Below, piece by piece: positions 23,606 to 31,658 of a DNA stretch of 35,337 nt. Location: NCBI GenBank assembly GCA_045643825.1, contig JAZRFV010000002.1, forward strand, positions 1 through 35,337, written 5' to 3'. This DNA comes from Scatosoma sp045643825. Lineage in GTDB: Bacteria; Bacillota; Clostridia; Christensenellales; Borkfalkiaceae. The notes under the pieces are model-generated. The model was not told the origin of the DNA. It saw only the letters and a program-made list of their open reading frames with translations, and made no database searches. The translations under genes and the position numbers were made by a program. The number at the start of each line of letters is the position of its first letter. The first letter of the stretch is position 1.

Positions 23606-23876
23606 ATTATACGACGAAATTTTCAAAAATACCGAGGGCTTTCCCCTTGCTCGTTGTACCTTCATACCTGAAGGCGGCGGTTATTTCGAGGGGGTAAAAG
23701 CCGTAGGGGATTTTTCCCCCGAACGGGTAGTGATTTGCTTTCCTCGTTGCTCCGTTTCCGTGGAAGGGGTGGGGTTGTGCATTAAAAAATACTATGACGG
23801 CGATTTACAGCTTACGGGTAAAATCCTCACCCTAACGACCGAACGAGCCCCTGCCGACGAAGGGGATACGCAATGA
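23601..23876 (+). CDS. yqfC: Sporulation protein YqfC
   Basis: A 91-residue protein of the YabP/YqfC family, found in spore formers. The typical central segment is present (FSPERVVICFPRCSVSVEGVGLCIKKY split over two strands, then DLQLTGKI). Bacillus YqfC is made in the mother cell under SigE; its biochemical role is not established. GGGAGGGG lies 5 nt before the ATG. The stop overlaps the yqfD start by ATGA, so the two are translationally coupled. Confidence 0.9.
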   Translation: MRLYDEIFKNTEGFPLARCTFIPEGGGYFEGVKAVGDFSPERVVICFPRCSVSVEGVGLCIKKYYDGDLQLTGKILTLTTERAPADEGDTQ

Positions 23877-24787
23877 GTATTTGTCTTTGGCGGGAACGGT
23901 TTCTTTTGGAAGGGTGGATGCCTGAACGGGCGTTGTTGCGCCTGCGCAGGGCGGGGATTTCTCTATACGATATACAAAAAATAGCCCAAAACCGTATCCT
24001 TTTCAGCATAAAAAGGCGTGATAAAGAAAAGGTGCTTACTCTTTATCCCCAAAATAAGGTGGAAACGACCGCCTATCGGGTAAAATATTTACACCCCGAA
24101 GGGTTTGGACGGTACGTATCCTTTATGCAAAGGCGTGTGGGTTTGCTAATAGGCGGATTGCTTTGTATCGCCCTCCTATTGGCGAGTCAACCCCTCGTTT
24201 TTACCGTGGATATCATCGGGGATGAGTGTTATCGTAGGGACGTTTTGCAGGCGTTGGACGAGGCGGGGATACAAAGGTTTGCCCCATACAAAAAAGGGCA
24301 AGAGGATTTGGTTTGCGCAAAGCTACTCGCTATGGACGGCGTGGAATATTGCGCGATGAAAAAGACGGGCAACCGTTTGGCGGTAGAAATCCGTTTAAGC
24401 TCCTTTCCGAAGGTGAAAACGGAGACGGGTAAAATGCAGGCGAAACACGATGGAACGGTGCTGTCTATGACGGTATTACGCGGCTCGCCCCAAAAACAAA
24501 TCGGGGATACGGTGCGCAAAGGGGAAACCCTTGTGGAAGACCACTTTATCACCGAAGATGGGGGGCAGGTACGCGTTGAAATTATCGCGCGCGTGTGTCT
24601 CGCGTGTACATGGGAGGGTGAAATCGAGGCGAATAGCGAGGAAGAAGCGTTTGCGAAGGCATACCTCACCGTAAATTTTACCGAGCAGGACACCCTGCAA
24701 AAAACAACGATAAAAAACAATGGGAAGACCTACCGTGTAACTATGCAATTTCAAGCGGTAGAAACGATAAACTTATGGCAGGAATAA
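23873..24787 (+). CDS. yqfD: Sporulation protein YqfD
   Basis: A 304-residue membrane protein of the YqfD family, conserved next to yqfC in endospore formers. There is a soluble N-terminal domain (about 1-90), one strong membrane helix (about residues 95-115, LLIGGLLCIALLLASQPLVF), and a large outer domain rich in beta strands, including the KKTGNRLAVEIR and IIARVCLACTWEGE segments. It is shorter than the Bacillus protein (about 400 residues). The last codons overlap the phoH start by 13 nt. It contains a near-perfect copy of the 16-mer repeat at 24562-24577, encoding GGQVRV. Confidence 0.9.
   Translation: MSICLWRERFLLEGWMPERALLRLRRAGISLYDIQKIAQNRILFSIKRRDKEKVLTLYPQNKVETTAYRVKYLHPEGFGRYVSFMQRRVGLLIGGLLCIALLLASQPLVFTVDIIGDECYRRDVLQALDEAGIQRFAPYKKGQEDLVCAKLLAMDGVEYCAMKKTGNRLAVEIRLSSFPKVKTETGKMQAKHDGTVLSMTVLRGSPQKQIGDTVRKGETLVEDHFITEDGGQVRVEIIARVCLACTWEGEIEANSEEEAFAKAYLTVNFTEQDTLQKTTIKNNGKTYRVTMQFQAVETINLWQE
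24562..24577 (+). repeat. 16-mer motif copy 10 inside yqfD
   Basis: GGGGCAGGTACGCGTT, 15 of 16 bases identical to the consensus. Confidence 0.82.
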
Positions 24788-25797
24788 CGATTAAGAAGAC
24801 AATTGAAGCAAAATCCTTGGACGAGCTGTCGGCGATCCTCGGTACGTATGACGAGTATTTAACCCGTATTTCGCGGGAGTTAGATTTACTCGCTTACGTC
24901 GAGGGGTTGAAAATCCGTTTAGAGGGCAAGGACGAGGCTGTAAAATGTGGCGAAGCGGTGATTAACGGCTTGCTTCAAACGGTGCGTTCGGGCGAATGCG
25001 TGGACGAAGCGCGCGTGGCATACTGCATCGAGCTTGCACGCGAAGGAAAAGCGGAAGAAATGGCGCTGTTAGAAGGTGGCGTGGTGGCAATCACAGCCCG
25101 CGGCAAGCAAATCAAGTGTAAAACGGTTGGACAAAAGCAATACGTCGATGCTATCCGTAAAAATACGGTGGTGTTTGGCGTAGGCCCTGCGGGTACAGGT
25201 AAAACCTACCTTGCCGTTTGTATGGCGGTAGCGGCGTTTAAGAGTAAGCAGGTGGAAAAGATTATCCTCACCCGACCTGCGGTAGAGGCAGGGGAAAAGC
25301 TTGGCTTCCTGCCTGGCGATTTACATGAAAAGGTAGATCCTTACCTTCGTCCCTTGTACGATGCCTTGCAGGAGTTGTTGGGGTTGGAAACCTATGCAAA
25401 GCTGATGGAACGCGGTGCGATTGAGGTGGCCCCCTTGGCATATATGCGTGGACGTACGTTGTCGAATGCGTTTATCATTTTGGACGAGGCGCAAAATACG
25501 ACGAGGGAGCAAATGAAGATGTTCTTAACCCGTATGGGCGAGGGCAGTAAAATGGTGGTAACGGGCGACGTTACACAAATCGACCTGGACGGCAAAGCCA
25601 GCGGTTTGGTACACGCCACGAGCATATTAGACGGAGTAGAAGGGGTGGCTGTGTGCAGGCTGACGGCAAAAGACGTCGTAAGACATCCCTTGGTAATGCG
25701 TATCATCCACGCCTATGAAAAGGATGCGGATATGCAAGAGAAAAAGAATGCTGCACGGAAAGAAAAAACGCGTGTAAACAGCGCGGAAGGAGAGTGA
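24775..25797 (+). CDS. phoH: PhoH-like P-loop ATPase
   Basis: A 340-residue protein with a small N-terminal domain and a PhoH/SF1-helicase-like core. Walker A is GPAGTGKTYLA (about residues 141-151), followed by ILTRPAVEAGEKLGFLPGDL, Walker B FIILDEAQNTT, and VVTGDVTQIDL. PhoH family members bind ATP and are linked to RNA metabolism; the precise role is not known. It sits between yqfD and the HD hydrolase gene, as in Bacillus. The start overlaps yqfD by 13 nt. The end is lysine-rich. Confidence 0.95.
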   Translation: MAGITIKKTIEAKSLDELSAILGTYDEYLTRISRELDLLAYVEGLKIRLEGKDEAVKCGEAVINGLLQTVRSGECVDEARVAYCIELAREGKAEEMALLEGGVVAITARGKQIKCKTVGQKQYVDAIRKNTVVFGVGPAGTGKTYLAVCMAVAAFKSKQVEKIILTRPAVEAGEKLGFLPGDLHEKVDPYLRPLYDALQELLGLETYAKLMERGAIEVAPLAYMRGRTLSNAFIILDEAQNTTREQMKMFLTRMGEGSKMVVTGDVTQIDLDGKASGLVHATSILDGVEGVAVCRLTAKDVVRHPLVMRIIHAYEKDADMQEKKNAARKEKTRVNSAEGE

Positions 25798-25803
25798 CAA
25801 AAG

Positions 25804-27306
25804 ATGGCAATGTTACGGTTTGGCAACGAATGGACCACGAAACACACGATTAAGAGCATTTGTCTTTTCTTCGTGCATTTTGTCATTTTGGTTATGTTGA
25901 TGGCAGGGCTTCTTTTAGGTACGAAGCTGAATAATTTTGTCGAGCACATGAAGGAGTATGGCGCAGGGTATTTGTATTCCCTCTTCTGCGTAATGCTGCT
26001 CGTAATCATCACCTACATGTACTTTTACTTTGAGGACAAGAAGGTACTTTCCACGGGGAAAAATATTGCGTTGATATTTATGCTTCTCGATATTTCCTTC
26101 CTCATTTCCTGGTTGGTAGGGGAATATATCGATATCTTCGCACGTCCCGTTGCGTTTATGGCGTTGATGGTAGGTGCGCTGATTAATCGTCGTGCGGCGG
26201 TGTTCTTAAACGTAATCACCTCGCTTTTGTTGTTCATTGCGGACACCTTTGCAGGCGGTTTTTCCACGGAAAGCGCGTACTATTCCTCCTTGCTTATTTC
26301 CTTCTCGGCAGGTATGTTTGCTATCTTCTTCAGCGAAAAGACGAAGAGTCGTTTTGGGATTGTAATGGTTGGTATCTTTATCGTTATCCCCATCGACCTT
26401 ATCATTTTCCTCTTGGAAGTGTCTAATTTCATCACCAGCGTAGAGGGCGGCTTGGCAACCTTCCAAGGCATTTTGTTGCGTATGGGTTATGGTTTGTTCG
26501 GCGGTATTACTTCCACCATATTGTTCTTGACGGTGATGCCTATCTTTGAAATCGGCTTTAACTGCTTGACTGTTTATCGCTTGCGTGAGTTGACCAGCGC
26601 GGATGCGAAGATTTTACAACACTTAAAGGCGGTTGCGCCCGGTACCTACACCCACTCGATGACGGTGGCACAGCTTGCGGAAGCGAGTGCGGCAGCAATC
26701 GGTGAAAACGTTGACTATGCCCGTGCGGCGGCGCTTTACCACGACGTTGGTAAATTGCACTATCCCGAACACTACACGGAAAACCAAGGCGATTACAACG
26801 TCCACGACGAATTAACGCCAGAGCTTTCCGCCGATATCATCCGTTCGCATGCGATTGATGGTCAAAAGCTTATCAAAGCCAACCACTTGCCGGAGTTCTT
26901 GTCGGATATCGCTGTACAACACCACGGCACGATGCCTATCCGTTATTTCTACGCCAAGGCAATGAAGATGACGGACGGGGAAGTGAACATCGAGGATTTC
27001 TCTTATCAAGGTCCAAAGCCACAAACCAAGCTTGCGGCGATCATCATGATTGCGGACGCTTCCGAGGCGGCGGTGCGTGCTATCGACGCGCGCAAGCCCG
27101 AGCAGGCGGAAAAAGCAATCCGTATGGTTATCGAAGAGCGTATGGATTTGGAACAGTTCTCGGAATGTGACATCACGATGGTGGATTTGACGAAGATCCG
27201 TATGGCGCTCGTCAATACGCTCACGGGTGTATATCACCACCGCGTGAAATACCCCAACATCAAGTACAAGAAAACGGAAAGCGGGACGAAAGGGGAACAC
27301 GTATGA
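25804..27306 (+). CDS. pgpH: PgpH-type membrane HD phosphodiesterase lacking the usual outer domain
   Basis: A 500-residue protein with about seven membrane helices (residues 18-270) and a C-terminal HD domain. The metal-binding residues are visible: His284 (THSMTV), His313-Asp314 (YHDVGK) and a later HH pair (AVQHHGT). The family (PgpH, YqfF) degrades cyclic di-AMP to pApA. Typical members have about 700 residues with a large outer 7TMR-HDED domain between the first and second helix; that domain is absent here, where only about 20 residues separate the first two helices. Context (phoH upstream, ybeY overlapping by ATGA downstream) matches yqfF in Bacillus, so orthology is likely. Confidence 0.9.
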   Translation: MAMLRFGNEWTTKHTIKSICLFFVHFVILVMLMAGLLLGTKLNNFVEHMKEYGAGYLYSLFCVMLLVIITYMYFYFEDKKVLSTGKNIALIFMLLDISFLISWLVGEYIDIFARPVAFMALMVGALINRRAAVFLNVITSLLLFIADTFAGGFSTESAYYSSLLISFSAGMFAIFFSEKTKSRFGIVMVGIFIVIPIDLIIFLLEVSNFITSVEGGLATFQGILLRMGYGLFGGITSTILFLTVMPIFEIGFNCLTVYRLRELTSADAKILQHLKAVAPGTYTHSMTVAQLAEASAAAIGENVDYARAAALYHDVGKLHYPEHYTENQGDYNVHDELTPELSADIIRSHAIDGQKLIKANHLPEFLSDIAVQHHGTMPIRYFYAKAMKMTDGEVNIEDFSYQGPKPQTKLAAIIMIADASEAAVRAIDARKPEQAEKAIRMVIEERMDLEQFSECDITMVDLTKIRMALVNTLTGVYHHRVKYPNIKYKKTESGTKGEHV

Positions 27307-27785
27307 GGGAATTTGTAATTCTTTGCGACGGGGAGGAATTTCCTGAAGAAAACGTACGTGCGTTGGAAAACGCAATGCAGGGTTTCGTGCAAACGGACGT
27401 ACCGCTTTGTGTGGAATTTATCTTCGTGGACGGGGAGGAAATCCGCCGTTTAAACCGTGAAATGCGTGACACGGACAAGGTGACGGACGTGTTGAGCTTC
27501 CCTGCCCTTGACGGTATCAAGGGGGAGGCGATTTCTGGTGAGGATTACCCTTACGAAATTGACGAGGACGGCAATTTGATGGTGGGCTCTATCGTCGTTT
27601 GCTGTGATAGGGCGAAGGAGCAGGCGGAGGAATACGGCCACTCCTACAACCGTGAGTTGCACTACTTGTTGGTGCATGGCATTATGCATTGTCTTGGTTA
27701 CGACCACATGAGGGACGAGGATAAGGCGGAGATGCGAGAGAAGGAAGAATTTATCCTTCAAAAACTGCAAATCACGCGCGATTAA
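27303..27785 (+). CDS. ybeY: Endoribonuclease YbeY (rRNA maturation factor)
   Basis: A 160-residue metal-dependent RNase of the UPF0054 family, needed for 16S rRNA 3'-end maturation and ribosome quality control. The zinc-binding signature HGIMHCLGYDH is at about residues 124-134, and the earlier TDVLSFP and VGSIVVC segments are typical. The length is close to that of Bacillus YqfG. The ATG overlaps the pgpH stop codon (ATGA). Confidence 0.96.
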   Translation: MREFVILCDGEEFPEENVRALENAMQGFVQTDVPLCVEFIFVDGEEIRRLNREMRDTDKVTDVLSFPALDGIKGEAISGEDYPYEIDEDGNLMVGSIVVCCDRAKEQAEEYGHSYNRELHYLLVHGIMHCLGYDHMRDEDKAEMREKEEFILQKLQITRD

Positions 27786-27835
27786 GCCGTGAGGGCAGGA
27801 TTTTACATTGAAAAACAAAGGAGTTTTTAGACATA

Positions 27836-28726
27836 ATGAGAAGTGGATACGTAGCAGTAATCGGTAGAGCGAATGCGGGCAAAAGTACGTTAATCAACGT
27901 AATGGTAGGGGAGAAGGTGTCGATTGTTTCTCCCAAGCCTCAAACGACGCGCGATAGAATTTTGGGGGTATTGACGGAAGAGGATTATCAAATCGTTTTC
28001 GTGGATACGCCCGGTATTTATAAAGCGCACAATGCGTTGACGGACATGATGATGCGTACGACGGATATGAGCGCGAAATCGGTGGACTATATCCTGTTCG
28101 TGTTGGACGGACACGAAGGGGTTCGCGAAGAGGATTTCGAGCTGATTAGAAAGTATAAGGCCCTCAACATTCCTATGGCGGTTGCGTATACGAAGATTGA
28201 CATTATGCCCAAGGAAAACATTCCTTTGGATATGGCGAAGTTTGCGGATGCTGATTTAGATCTTGACGTGTTCCCTGTATCGGCGCGTAAGGGTAAAAAC
28301 GTCAAGCAGCTGAAGGAATTCCTCGTCCAAAATATGCCCGAAGGGGAGAAGGTATTCACCGAGGATATTGTGTCGGATAAGAGTGAAAAGTTTATGATTG
28401 CGGAAATCATGCGTGAGAAGATTTTGCTGAAATTCGACAAGGAAATCCCTCATGGTATCGCCATCGTTATCAACACCTTCGAGTTGCAGGAAAACGGCGT
28501 ATACGATATCAATTTGGATATCGTTTGCGAGCGTGCGAACCACAAAGCAATCTTGATCGGGAAACAGGGCAAGGCAATCAAAGAAGTGTCCTCGTTCGCT
28601 CGTCAAGATATGGAAAAATTCTTGGACGCCAAGGTTTTCTTGACCACCTACGTCAAGGTGAAAGAGGATTGGCGGGATAAGATGAATCTGCTCAAAGAAT
28701 ACGGCTACGAAGATTATAAAGAGTAA
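27836..28726 (+). CDS. era: GTPase Era, with altered G1 and G4 motifs
   Basis: A 296-residue ribosome assembly GTPase that binds the 3' end of 16S rRNA. It has a GTPase domain (about 1-175) and a C-terminal KH RNA-binding domain (about 200-285, with LIGKQGKAIKEV as the GXXG loop). G2 and G3 are normal (QTTRDR, DTPG). G1 reads GRANAGKS instead of the usual GRPNVGKS, and G4 reads TKID instead of NKID. AAAGGAG lies 12 nt upstream of the ATG. In Bacillus dgkA and cdd lie between ybeY and era; here they are absent and the gap is 50 nt. Confidence 0.95.
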   Translation: MRSGYVAVIGRANAGKSTLINVMVGEKVSIVSPKPQTTRDRILGVLTEEDYQIVFVDTPGIYKAHNALTDMMMRTTDMSAKSVDYILFVLDGHEGVREEDFELIRKYKALNIPMAVAYTKIDIMPKENIPLDMAKFADADLDLDVFPVSARKGKNVKQLKEFLVQNMPEGEKVFTEDIVSDKSEKFMIAEIMREKILLKFDKEIPHGIAIVINTFELQENGVYDINLDIVCERANHKAILIGKQGKAIKEVSSFARQDMEKFLDAKVFLTTYVKVKEDWRDKMNLLKEYGYEDYKE

Positions 28727-28730
28727 ACAC

Positions 28731-28814
28731 ATATATGCGTCGCAATACGGCGTTGTCGTTCGGTCACGTACTATTTTGTACGCTCCCTCGCTCCGCCTTG
28801 TCTTGCTCGTATCT
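28731..28814 (+). repeat. Dispersed repeat family D, copy 2
   Basis: It shares the ordered blocks of copy 1 (12362-12463) in the same orientation, with a 15-20 nt shorter middle. It starts 5 nt after the era stop. GTACTATTTTGTAC forms a short hairpin. Confidence 0.75.
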
Positions 28815-28844
28815 ATGCATTACGACGGGCTTCGTGCGTTTATG

Positions 28845-29029
28845 GTGAAGTTGTTCACTTCGTGAAAAGTGAAGTTGACTTTGTCAGTGAAGTTACGCCT
28901 ACGGCGTAGTGAAGTTTTTTGCGTTCCGCAAAAAGTTATTGCTATATTTAAAAACAGCCACAACTTGCCGTCAGGCAAATTTCACTCGTTTACGAACTTC
29001 ACTGTGGTTTTGCCATAACATCACTTCAC
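28845..29029. repeat. Palindromic GTGAAGTT element, copy B
   Basis: Successive GTGAAGTT words are separated by small palindromes (GACTTTGTC, ACGCCTACGGCGT, TTTTGCGTTCCGCAAAA). Past a central ATTGCTAT stretch the complement side repeats (TTGCCGTCAGGCAA, CGTTTACG, AACTTCAC). It is nearly the reverse complement of copy C (31659-31818). It fills the gap between repeat D and yqzL. Confidence 0.88.
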
Positions 29030-29087
29030 CCCAAAGGGCATACTTTTTTCTATTTTCCCACACACTACTACCGTGGAGGGGAAAAGT

Positions 29088-29201
29088 ATGCGGGATAAAC
29101 GTGAAGAAAACGGTGCGGCGCAAACGGCTTGGAAACTCTTTGAGAAAACAGGTAGTATCAGCTATTACATGCTCTACTACGACATTTTAAGAAAAAAATA
29201 A
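29088..29201 (+). CDS. yqzL: YqzL-like small protein
   Basis: A 37-residue reading frame begins at ATG 29088 with GGAGGGG 7 nt upstream and ends at a TAA at 29201. The segment AWKLFEKTGSISYYMLY matches the pattern of the YqzL-like family, whose Bacillus member is also a very small gene between era and recO. Position and pattern together make the call good, though the function of YqzL is unknown. A 10-bp inverted repeat (29038-29047 with 29082-29091) covers its start codon. Confidence 0.8.
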   Translation: MRDKREENGAAQTAWKLFEKTGSISYYMLYYDILRKK

Positions 29202-29225
29202 CACACAAACGGGAAAAAGTAGGAA

Positions 29226-29951
29226 ATGGAAGTTAAGACGGAAGCAATCGTGCTGCAATCAATCGACTATAAAGACAGCGACAAATTGCTGACCTTATTT
29301 TCCCCTACGCTGGGAAGAATTACGGCAGGGATCAGGGGCGTGAAGAAACCGAAGGCAAAGCTCGCCTTCTCCGCGCAGCCCTTTTGCTTTGCTGAATATA
29401 TCCTTGCGGAAAAAGGGGGGAGGTACACCGTCACAAACGCCTACCTGCACGAAAGCTTTTTCGCCCTTCGCTACGACATCGTACGTTTTTATGCCGCTTG
29501 TGCAATGGCAGAAATTTGCCTTGCCATTCTGTATGAAAATGAAACCTACGAAGGCTTATTCGTGGCGCTTATCGAGGGATTGAAGGCGCTTGCCTTGGAT
29601 GATACCGACTCGGCAGAGGCGGTGCTTACCTTTACCCTCGTTGCCTTGCGCGAAAGCGGATACCCCCTCGACCTTGGTTTTCTTGAGGAATGCGGTGGGG
29701 ATATCGGTGAAAAGCTTTGGTTTGATTTTGCGGACGGGCGATTTACTACCTTTGACCGTTGCACCCAGGGGGAGCGCGCCAGCGTTTCCACCTACCATAC
29801 CTTGCGCAAATGCGCGGGTTTAACCTATGACGAGGAAGCTTTACCAGGCGGTAGAAAACGCGCCCTGCGCCTTGTAAAAGCGTATATCCTCGAAAAAACC
29901 GAAAGCAAGCTGGACAACCTTGGCGAGTTTATTCGGTTATACGAAGATTAA
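29226..29951 (+). CDS. recO: DNA repair protein RecO
   Basis: A 241-residue recombination mediator: an N-terminal OB-fold (TEAIVLQSIDYKDSDKLLTLFS, then GVKKPKAKL) and a helical C-terminal domain. RecO works with RecR (and RecF) to load RecA on SSB-coated single-stranded DNA. The zinc-finger cysteines found in many RecO proteins appear reduced here (Cys in EECGGD and DRCTQG, no clear CxxC pairs). It follows yqzL by 24 nt and precedes the Mrr-like gene by 18 nt. Confidence 0.93.
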   Translation: MEVKTEAIVLQSIDYKDSDKLLTLFSPTLGRITAGIRGVKKPKAKLAFSAQPFCFAEYILAEKGGRYTVTNAYLHESFFALRYDIVRFYAACAMAEICLAILYENETYEGLFVALIEGLKALALDDTDSAEAVLTFTLVALRESGYPLDLGFLEECGGDIGEKLWFDFADGRFTTFDRCTQGERASVSTYHTLRKCAGLTYDEEALPGGRKRALRLVKAYILEKTESKLDNLGEFIRLYED

Positions 29952-29969
29952 TTTAATAAGGAGCCTACT

Positions 29970-31634
29970 ATGGCAAGAACGAAAAAACAAGAGCCGGTAA
30001 AAGAAACGGCAACGGTTGTGACTCGCGCGGAAAAGAAGGACGCAACCAAAAATTTAATCAAGGAATGCTTGGCGGTAAAACCGTTGAAGCACAACGAACT
30101 TTTAGACGAGGTGGCAAAGCTGTACAAGGAACGCTTTGGCGGTGAAGACACCGAAAATATCAACGACGTAAAGGGTAGGGTTGGATCCGTACTCGATATC
30201 ATGAAAAAAGATAGCGACGTAATGTATGAAGGGGGCGTGTACGCGTTGAAGGCGCGTGTTGCACCCAAACCTATCGAAGAAAAAGAAACGGCAGAGGAAA
30301 AAGCCCCTGCAAAGAAAACCAAGAAAACGGCAAAGAAGTCGGAAGCCAAGACGGAAGAGGTAAAGACGGAAACGGTGGAGGAAAAACCTGCCGAAAAGCC
30401 TACAAAAAAGACGACAAAGGCGAAGAAAGCCAAACCCGTACCCCCTGCGCCCATTCAACCGATTGCACCTGTGGCACCAGTAACCCCCGAGGTGGCACCC
30501 GAGCCTATTCCCGAAGGAAAAGAAGAAAAGCCCACCCCTAAAAAGCGTGGTAGAAAAGCAAAGGCAAAGGTGGAGGACGCTGTGCCTACTCTTACGCCTG
30601 TAGAAGAGCCGAAGGAGGAAGAAACCCCTGCTCCTATCGAGGTAAAAACGGAAGAAACGCAACCCGAAACGCCCGTTGGGACGCCCATGGAAAGCGTTGC
30701 GGAGGAGCCCGTTCAAACGCCTGTTATTGAGGAGGAAAAAACTCAAACGGAAACGGCTTTGACGGTGAAAGAAAAAGCGCCGATTGTAAAGAAAGAGGTG
30801 ATTGACGTCAGTTTCTTCCTTGGCAATGCGTCCCCTTCTAAAAAGCCTGCCAAAGCGGAAACAAAGGCGGAAACTCCTACCGTAAAAGAGGAAAAACAGC
30901 CTCAAAAAGAAGAGAAAAAGGCGGAAAGGAAGGACGAAAAACCCGTTCAAAAGACGGAAAAGAAAACCGAGGTAAAGGTAGAGACGAAGGCGGAAGTAAA
31001 GCCTGTACAAAAGGCGCAACCGCAAAACATAAGAAAGCTGTCGGAAGGCAAACTCCGTAACGTTCGCCCTGAACAAAAGCCTTTGACGGCTGACGAGAAA
31101 TTGAAAGAGACGTTTTTGAGAAGACTTCGCTCGCTTGGCGGGGATTATTTCGAGTATTATTCGGTATATCTTTTGGAAAGATATTCGATGAAGAACGGCA
31201 GACGTTTAGAGAGCCTGCGGATTAGCGGTGGCGAGCGTGACGGCGGTATCGATGGCGAAATTGAATTGACGGACAAAATGGGCTTTAGAGAAACCATCTA
31301 CATACAGTCCAAAAATTGGAATCCCGAAAAGGGTGACGAAAAGCTGTGGGTGGTAGGCGAAACCTTGTTGCAGCAATTCATCGGCGCGTGTGCATGCCGT
31401 CAAGCGAAGGAAGGCAAGCAGCATTGCAGAGGTATTTTCATCACCACCTCGAGATTTACGCCCGAAGCGAAGCGTATCCTTGACACGATGTCGGAAAAAA
31501 TCGTAGGATACGACGGCAATGATTTGTACGAAGCCGCAAAGGAATGTGCTTTTGGTTTGGTGGAAAAGAACGGCGTTTGGTCGTTGGATGAAAAATTGCT
31601 TGCTGGCACGAAAGCGTTCTTTAATTTATATTGA
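29970..31634 (+). CDS. Mrr-like nuclease with winged-helix-type N-terminus and long Lys/Glu/Pro-rich linker
   Basis: A 554-residue protein in three parts. Residues of about 22-92 form a small helical domain ending in a VYALK strand, similar in pattern to the HARE-HTH/Mrr-N winged helices. Residues of about 95-370 are low complexity, rich in Lys, Glu, Pro, Ala and Thr, resembling the tails of histone H1-like proteins. Residues of about 375-554 match the Mrr catalytic domain of restriction endonucleases: ERDGGIDGEIEL with Asp428, and IYIQSKNW with Gln446 and Lys448, the PD-(D/E)xK pattern. Mrr enzymes cut methylated DNA or act after stress. No methyltransferase gene is beside it. AAGGAG lies 8 nt before the ATG, and it follows recO closely, so they may be co-transcribed. 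Confidence 0.88.
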   Translation: MARTKKQEPVKETATVVTRAEKKDATKNLIKECLAVKPLKHNELLDEVAKLYKERFGGEDTENINDVKGRVGSVLDIMKKDSDVMYEGGVYALKARVAPKPIEEKETAEEKAPAKKTKKTAKKSEAKTEEVKTETVEEKPAEKPTKKTTKAKKAKPVPPAPIQPIAPVAPVTPEVAPEPIPEGKEEKPTPKKRGRKAKAKVEDAVPTLTPVEEPKEEETPAPIEVKTEETQPETPVGTPMESVAEEPVQTPVIEEEKTQTETALTVKEKAPIVKKEVIDVSFFLGNASPSKKPAKAETKAETPTVKEEKQPQKEEKKAERKDEKPVQKTEKKTEVKVETKAEVKPVQKAQPQNIRKLSEGKLRNVRPEQKPLTADEKLKETFLRRLRSLGGDYFEYYSVYLLERYSMKNGRRLESLRISGGERDGGIDGEIELTDKMGFRETIYIQSKNWNPEKGDEKLWVVGETLLQQFIGACACRQAKEGKQHCRGIFITTSRFTPEAKRILDTMSEKIVGYDGNDLYEAAKECAFGLVEKNGVWSLDEKLLAGTKAFFNLY

Positions 31635-31658
31635 TACGCACGCGTGCGTGTATAAGGC

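Noticed and set aside
28845..29029. CRISPR array
   Set aside because: The repeated word is only 8 nt, the intervening pieces are palindromic and of unequal length, and no cas gene is nearby.
28909..29190. 93-codon plus-strand frame upstream of recO
   Set aside because: It runs through the palindromic element in a phase different from the yqzL frame and has no proper translation start.
30102..31076. Long minus-strand open frame opposite the Mrr-like gene
   Set aside because: It is rich in Arg, Phe and Leu, the mirror of the Lys/Glu-rich linker, and has no ribosome binding site or family pattern.
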